This document shows, in pieces, positions 59,928 through 64,000 of a stretch of DNA of 64,000 nt. How positions within the stretch are numbered: the first letter of the stretch is position 1; the number at the start of each line of letters is the position of its first letter. This stretch comes from Neolewinella lacunae (GTDB taxonomy: Bacteria > Bacteroidota > Bacteroidia > Chitinophagales > Saprospiraceae). Made by a program: the position numbers and the translations under genes. Under the pieces are notes generated by a model, which made no database searches, was not told where the DNA came from, and saw only the letters and a list, made by a program, of their open reading frames with translations. The DNA is taken from the NCBI RefSeq assembly GCF_014349155.1, contig NZ_JACSIT010000106.1, positions 1 through 64,000 on the forward strand, in the 5' to 3' direction.

Positions 59928-61214
59928 TCACCCCTTCACCAACCCAAACTCCGTCACCACACTGAGCGGCAGCAAACGGTAGCCATCAAATTCTGCGAAA
60001 ACCGCCAGTGTCCCGCCGCCACTGATGGCCAGCAGGGAGAAGAAGTTATCGTATTCCGGGTGCAGCGGCAGCACTTCGCCGTTGGCATCGGCCAGCCCCG
60101 CTTGCCCGCTGGCCAGCGTAGGCGTTACGGCCGAGAGATAAACGGGGTAGGCATAGAGCCAGGGGTTGACGGCCAGCGCCTTCTGGTAATTGGCCCGCAA
60201 TTCCACAAAACTGGGGTAACCCACCAAACCATCGTAGGGCCGTCCGCCCGGCGTGGTACTCGGCAGCAGGGCCCGCTGCGGGTAGCTGCCGGGGTAGTAA
60301 TAGGCCTTGCCCTGGAACGAAGCCGCCAGTGGCCACGAACGCTCAAAAGGCATTTCTCCGAAGGCATAGTCGAGCACCAGGGCGAAGCGCCGGCTTTTCT
60401 CCCCCCGCAACCAGGTGCGGCGGAAACGCAGGCGGTCTTCCTGTCCCTCCGCCGTACCCAGCACCAGCCAGTGGTCTTCCAGGCCGGGCCGGGCCAGCAG
60501 TTCTTCCTTGCGGATGTTGACGCCCGCAAATTGCAGCAATTCTGCGTGGCGATCGGGCGGCAAAGTGCGGCGGTTCTTCCAGGCGCGCACGAAGAGGTAG
60601 AGATCGCCGAGGGTGCGGGCGATGTCGGCCTCCGTCCCATCCCGGCCAAGGCGGGCCAGCCGGCGGAGCAACCCTGCGGGCCCCGGCAGTTTGGCGTCGG
60701 CCAGGTGGGTGGCCGCCGCCAGAAAAGGTTCCGGACCCTGGGCCAAAGTATCGGCAATGCCGCGCCGGGCAAAATCGAGCAGCCGCAGCTCCAGTTCCTC
60801 CACGCCCGCTCCCATCAGCGCCAAACGCTCGCCCTGCCGCTCGTCGGCCGCCTCGGCATCCTTCAGGGGTTTGGGTTTTGCTTGCCGGTCGGCCTGGTAT
60901 TGTACCGACCGCACCCACGAAGGGGGCTGCCCGACGGAGATCCGCTCCTGATCGTTTTTCAGCATCAGCACCAGGGCCAGGCCGTGGGCGCAGGGGCGTT
61001 CGCGGGCGCGGCAATTGCACACAAAATGTCCCGCCGTCAGGTGTACCGCGCTTTCCGTTGCCCGCTGCCCGCTGCCGTACACCCATTCGCCCCAGAGCCA
61101 CTGCCCGTCGCCGCCCACCAGTCGCCAACGGCGGCTGTAGAAAAGTCGCCGGCCCGCTTCGAGGCTTTTCGCATCGGGGGCCAGGCGCAGCAAATCATCA
61201 GGACTCGATATCAT
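59928..61214 (-). CDS. SWIM zinc-finger protein
   Basis: 428 residues from ATG 61214. The SWIM motif is CNCRARERPCAHG: Cys66, Cys68, Cys75 and His77 bind zinc, and it sits in HLTAGHFVCNC as usual. The rest is helical and then a Trp/Tyr-rich domain (FALVLDYAFGEMPFERSWPLAASFQGKAYYYPGSYPQRALL). In other bacteria such proteins lie beside MoxR ATPase and VWA genes; here it is alone. A dispersed-repeat copy lies 14 bases before the start and would be the untranslated leader. Function unknown, probably protein or nucleic-acid binding. Confidence 0.82.
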   Translation of the reverse strand: MISSPDDLLRLAPDAKSLEAGRRLFYSRRWRLVGGDGQWLWGEWVYGSGQRATESAVHLTAGHFVCNCRARERPCAHGLALVLMLKNDQERISVGQPPSWVRSVQYQADRQAKPKPLKDAEAADERQGERLALMGAGVEELELRLLDFARRGIADTLAQGPEPFLAAATHLADAKLPGPAGLLRRLARLGRDGTEADIARTLGDLYLFVRAWKNRRTLPPDRHAELLQFAGVNIRKEELLARPGLEDHWLVLGTAEGQEDRLRFRRTWLRGEKSRRFALVLDYAFGEMPFERSWPLAASFQGKAYYYPGSYPQRALLPSTTPGGRPYDGLVGYPSFVELRANYQKALAVNPWLYAYPVYLSAVTPTLASGQAGLADANGEVLPLHPEYDNFFSLLAISGGGTLAVFAEFDGYRLLPLSVVTEFGLVKG

Positions 61215-61227
61215 AATGCATGGATGG

Positions 61228-61246
61228 GGGCGCGGGCGCAGGTGCA
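61228..61246 (+). repeat. Single dispersed-repeat copy in the SWIM gene leader
   Basis: Centre GGGC: GGGCGCGGGCGCAGGTGCA. Just upstream of the start on the minus strand. Confidence 0.8.
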
Positions 61247-61476
61247 AGGTAAGGCTTAAAAGCAAGGCGAGTCCCCAAGCTTAGGGAGAGAATCAGGGTA
61301 AGGGGAGCGGTGAAAGCGGAACACTATATTGGTAAACTGTTTACCATTTAGCGCTTTTCATCTTCAAAATTAAGCTGCTGGCGTATCTTTTCACGCTAAA
61401 GGCTGAATTCGTTTTTACACGCCGCAAGTGACAATTGCGGCAATGGCCTTCCAGATGGCGAAATTCTTGGGAATTA

Positions 61477-61484
61477 TAATTTTG
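61477..61484 (+). promoter_or_regulatory. -7 promoter motif TAATTTTG
   Basis: Exact TAnnTTTG, 20 bases before ATG 61504. The rest of the gap 61266-61476 holds a GTAAACTGTTTAC palindrome and a CCGCAA/TTGCGG hairpin (near 61434). Confidence 0.4.
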
Positions 61485-61503
61485 AACCCTGCAACTAAGA
61501 AGG

Positions 61504-62031
61504 ATGAAGCTGCTACTAATCATTTTAACTCTAATGTGTTCATTGCCAGCAGTATGCCAAACTGAGGCAATTAAAGAGAAAATTAAAGAGTATAGTTACT
61601 GTTTTTTGACCGGTGTAATGGTAACATCTGAGGAATTTGAGTTTCCTACCAAGGAGGATCAATTCCTTGTAAAAAAATTAGTGGTGACACTTTATTTAAA
61701 AAAAGGAGAACTCGTAGCCTTCAATCACACTGGCTTCGGATTTGAATCCAAATTAGGCGAAAAAACAGTAATGGAACTCCTAAAAGCCCCATGCGTTGAC
61801 ATGTTCAAAAGCGTTAAAAAGGGAAAAGTAAGAAGGGGCCAAAAAGTAGTCCTAGTTTACGAGTACTTTTTACAAGGCCCTGGAAAGGATGTAAGTCCTC
61901 CAGATCAAAAAAGGCTTGTCAAAGAATTTTATAGCGAAGAAATTGAAAATGAGCTTAAAAAGCATAAAAAAGGTGGGAAAATTTTAGATGTTTCTTACCA
62001 TCTCATATCTGTAAGCTACCCGATAAGTTGA
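61504..62031 (+). CDS. Secreted protein of unknown function, AT-rich gene
   Basis: 175 residues, signal peptide LLLIILTLMCSLPAVCQ. The rest is Lys-rich and of mixed structure (KIKEYSYCFLTGVMVTSEEFEFPTKEDQFLVKK; VRRGQKVVLVYEYFLQGPG). No family recognised. The gene is much more AT-rich than its flanks, like the 22586-25422 pair, which suggests recent transfer. Confidence 0.75.
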   Translation: MKLLLIILTLMCSLPAVCQTEAIKEKIKEYSYCFLTGVMVTSEEFEFPTKEDQFLVKKLVVTLYLKKGELVAFNHTGFGFESKLGEKTVMELLKAPCVDMFKSVKKGKVRRGQKVVLVYEYFLQGPGKDVSPPDQKRLVKEFYSEEIENELKKHKKGGKILDVSYHLISVSYPIS

Positions 62032-62143
62032 CTTCTAACTCGCAGAAATAAGTCTGAATATTATTAAGAACCAGCTTTTTCGTTGCTTTCATACAGGAAG
62101 GAACGTCCAAGCACGCGGGCGTCTCTCAGGCCAGCCAGCCCCA

Positions 62144-62206
62144 CCTCGCTCCTCGTCCTTACTCCCCCCTTCGGGGGGCCGGGGGGGAGCACCTGCGGCC
62201 GCGCCC
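62144..62206. repeat. G-rich repeat joined to a dispersed-repeat copy
   Basis: CTCCTCGTCCTTACTCC, then CCCCTTCGGGGGGCCGGGGG, as at 6711-6777, directly followed by GCACCTGCGGCCGCGCCC (62189-62206, minus orientation). It lies in the leader region of the lipoprotein gene. Confidence 0.8.
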
Positions 62207-62280
62207 CGCCGCCCAGGCCGCAATGGCCCCGCCAAAAATAAAAGCCCCGCCAAAGCGTTCCCTAGGGAAACTGTAACAGC

Positions 62281-62742
62281 ATGCGCACCACCAATCTGAA
62301 AACTAGCCTCTTCGCCGCCTTGCTCAGCCTCCTGGCTTTCGCCGCTTGTACGACCGACGACGACGGGCCGCTGAACACCAACCCAAACGAAATTCGCAGC
62401 AACGTCCAAAGCGGCACCTGGCGCATTACCCAATTTATTGACTCCGGCTCCGACGAAACCCGCGACTTTGCCGGCTACGTTTTTACCTTCAACAGCTCCG
62501 GGGTGCTGAACGCCAATAATGGCAACAATAATTACGATGGCACCTGGAGCATCACCGACAGCAACAGCAACGACGACAGCCCGGATGACCTGGATTTTAA
62601 CATCAATTTCAACCTGACCAATGATTTTGAAGATTTGAATGATGATTGGGATATCGTAGCCCAGTCGTCCTCCAAAATTGAACTCATTGACGTCAGCGGT
62701 GGAAATGGTGGAACGGATTTGCTGACCTTCGAGAAGAATTAA
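62281..62742 (+). CDS. Small lipoprotein, lipocalin-like
   Basis: 153 residues. Lipobox LLAFAAC (Cys22) followed by acidic TTDDDG, the export signal for surface lipoproteins in Bacteroidota. The body NVQSGTWRITQFIDSGSDETRDFAGYVFTFNSSGVLNANN...GTWSITDSNS is like the lipocalin-like proteins of Flavobacteriia: W-x-I-T then F-x-F-x-x-x-G. Very Asn/Asp-rich. Ligand unknown. Twelve bases before the transporter gene. Confidence 0.82.
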   Translation: MRTTNLKTSLFAALLSLLAFAACTTDDDGPLNTNPNEIRSNVQSGTWRITQFIDSGSDETRDFAGYVFTFNSSGVLNANNGNNNYDGTWSITDSNSNDDSPDDLDFNINFNLTNDFEDLNDDWDIVAQSSSKIELIDVSGGNGGTDLLTFEKN

Positions 62743-62753
62743 ATTCCTTTTAA

Positions 62754-63623
62754 TTGAGTCCCGAAAAAACGGCCATCCAGACGGCGTATTTCAGTATCTT
62801 TGGCAACCTCGGTTTGGCGCTGATTAAGGGAATTGCGGGATTCTTCGGAAATTCCTACGCCCTGATTGCCGACGCCATTGAATCTACTACCGACGTTTTT
62901 TCTTCGCTCCTCGTATTGTTCGGCTTAAAGTACGCCCGGCGGCCAGCCGATGAAAACCATCCCTACGGACACGGAAAAATTGAACCGCTGATTACCTTCT
63001 TGGTCGTCGCTTTTTTGGTCACTTCGGCCACGATCATTGCTTACGAAAGCATCCAGAATATTCAAACCCCGCATAAGGCCCCCAAGTCCTGGACCCTACT
63101 GGTATTGGCTGGCATCATCATCTGGAAAGAGGCTTCCTTCCGGATTGTGATGAAAAGAAGCAAGGAAACCAACAGCTCTTCCCTCAAAGCAGACGCGTGG
63201 CACCACCGGAGTGACGCAATAACCTCCGTCATGGCGTTTATTGGCATTTCCATTGCGCTGTTACTCGGGGAAGGCTACGAAACGGCCGATGATTGGGCGG
63301 CGTTGTTCGCCTCCGCCTTTATCCTCTACAACAGCTATTTGATTTTTCGTCCCGCCCTGGGGGAAATAATGGACGAACACCTCTACGATGACCTGCTGGA
63401 AGAAATCCGGGAGGAAGCCACGCAAGTCCCCGGGATTTTAGGAACCGAAAAATGCTTCATCCGCAAAGCCGGGATGAAATACCACGTTGATCTCCACGCC
63501 ATAGTGGACGGGAGCATTTCCGTCAAAGAAGGTCACGAACTGTCCCACCGCCTGAAAGACCACCTGCGCAGGGAATTGCCCAGTTTGGGGCACGTCCTCA
63601 TCCACATTGAGCCGGAGGGGTAG
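62754..63623 (+). CDS. Cation diffusion facilitator family transporter
   Basis: Inner-membrane exporter of divalent metals such as Zn(II), Fe(II) or Mn(II), coupled to protons. 289 residues from TTG 62754 (no ATG fits). Helix 2 holds ALIADAIESTTDVFSSLLVLFGLK, followed by HPYGHGKIEPL; the HxxxD site is AWHHRSDAITSVMAFIG in helix 5. The cytoplasmic C-terminal domain is complete (GILGTEKCFIRKAGMKYHVDLHAIVDGSISVKEGHELSHRLKDHL). Metal preference cannot be read from the sequence. Confidence 0.93.
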   Translation: MSPEKTAIQTAYFSIFGNLGLALIKGIAGFFGNSYALIADAIESTTDVFSSLLVLFGLKYARRPADENHPYGHGKIEPLITFLVVAFLVTSATIIAYESIQNIQTPHKAPKSWTLLVLAGIIIWKEASFRIVMKRSKETNSSSLKADAWHHRSDAITSVMAFIGISIALLLGEGYETADDWAALFASAFILYNSYLIFRPALGEIMDEHLYDDLLEEIREEATQVPGILGTEKCFIRKAGMKYHVDLHAIVDGSISVKEGHELSHRLKDHLRRELPSLGHVLIHIEPEG

Positions 63624-63656
63624 GGGGCTGATTTAGGTCGGTAATCATCAGAATGT

Positions 63657-63785
63657 GGGCGCGGCCGCAGGTGCCGGGCCGGTCTTCTCAAAAGCAATGG
63701 ATGTCGCCGTGAGTCCTGGGAAACGTACTAAAGCCAGCCAGAAAACCTCACTCCTCATCCTTTCCTTGCACCTGCGGCCGCGCCC
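63657..63785. repeat. Inverted pair of dispersed repeats, 129 bp
   Basis: Plus copy GGGCGCGGCCGCAGGTGC at 63657-63674 and an exact minus 19-mer at 63767-63785. It follows the transporter gene; the interior shows no clear extra pairing. The open frame across it (63655-63903) has no support as a gene. Confidence 0.9.
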
Positions 63786-63962
63786 CGCATCAAATACTGC
63801 GCCGCAAACTGCTTTTATATCAGGTAGGAAAAGTTATCTCCGCCAGCGAAATATGGAAAAACCAACCCCACCCGGAGCGCGGTTTTCTACGTGTTGCAAC
63901 TAAAGTTATAGCGTAACGGGGGACGAACCGACCGAATTTTGGGGTAAACAAACCGATTTCCC

Positions 63963-64000
63963 ATGATACGCCAAACCGATTGTCACCAACCACCCACCGC
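63963..64000 (+). CDS. Possible start of a gene running off the right edge
   Basis: ATG at 63963 opens a frame (MIRQTDCHQPPT) to the window end. Only 12 codons are visible, so support is weak. No other gene is seen after 63623. Confidence 0.2.
   Translation, partial: MIRQTDCHQPPT

Noticed and set aside
63655-63903. 82-codon frame near the right end
   Set aside because: Composed mostly of the repeat pair; no homology-like features.

Overview
The window looks like a chromosomal segment of a GC-rich member of the Bacteroidota, most likely Saprospiria (Lewinella-like). Four things support this. There are parts and clients of the type IX secretion system (T9SS): a plug protein, a PorP/SprF protein and proteins with C-terminal sorting domains. 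There are Bacteroidota-only families such as DUF2480. Several genes are preceded by the Bacteroidota -7 promoter motif TAnnTTTG. Most coding sequence has the strong GC third-position bias that gives long meaningless antisense reading frames. No rRNA, tRNA or CRISPR array was recognised.

Layout. 1-1506: 3' part of an IS4-type transposase abutting a truncated outer-membrane barrel gene. 1780-2361: ECF sigma factor. 2957-8688: assimilatory sulfate reduction and siroheme operon (sulfite reductase, SUMT, precorrin-2 dehydrogenase, APS/PAPS reductase, ferredoxin-NADP reductase). 8708-11325: O-methyltransferase, TlpA-like thioredoxin, a small unknown protein and a membrane-anchored coiled-coil protein. 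11661-11960: 40-bp tandem array. 12082-20880: YfiT-like DinB protein, secreted LVIVD-repeat protein, TIGR03915 and TIGR01777 proteins, PIG-L deacetylase and a DUF234-type ATPase. 20890-25422: oxidoreductase, then an AT-richer island with a heptamer array and two secreted proteins of unknown function. 25546-36604: acyl-CoA oxidase, serine hydrolase, 3-methyladenine glycosylase, T9SS plug, a TolC/HlyD pair, a 46-bp array and holA. 36651-43133: GH130 and glycosyltransferase pair, then an SF1 helicase. 43203-48447: DUF805 protein, OmpA-PD40-DUF1573 protein, PorP/SprF and DUF2480. 48594-56562: S9 peptidase, PcfJ-like protein, TIGR02117 protein, dCTP deaminase, PrmC and a large unknown protein. 56726-63623: large secreted Ig/dockerin/cohesin-like T9SS protein, a ~600-bp nested palindromic element, SWIM zinc-finger protein, small secreted proteins and a cation diffusion facilitator.

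The most unusual signal is a dispersed repeat with consensus GGGCGCGGCCGCAGGTGCA, found about 20 times. In intergenic DNA it occurs singly or as inverted pairs 83-142 bp long, always with the GGGCGC end outermost. At least seven copies lie in-frame inside genes. They read as LHLRSGAL in two unrelated signal peptides, APAAAP in two inter-domain linkers, and ALTQVQ or ARSQVQ in three other proteins. This resembles the protein-coding palindromic elements known from Rickettsia. I do not know of a described counterpart in Bacteroidota.

Product names rest on reading protein motifs by eye. No database search, structure prediction or GC calculation was run.
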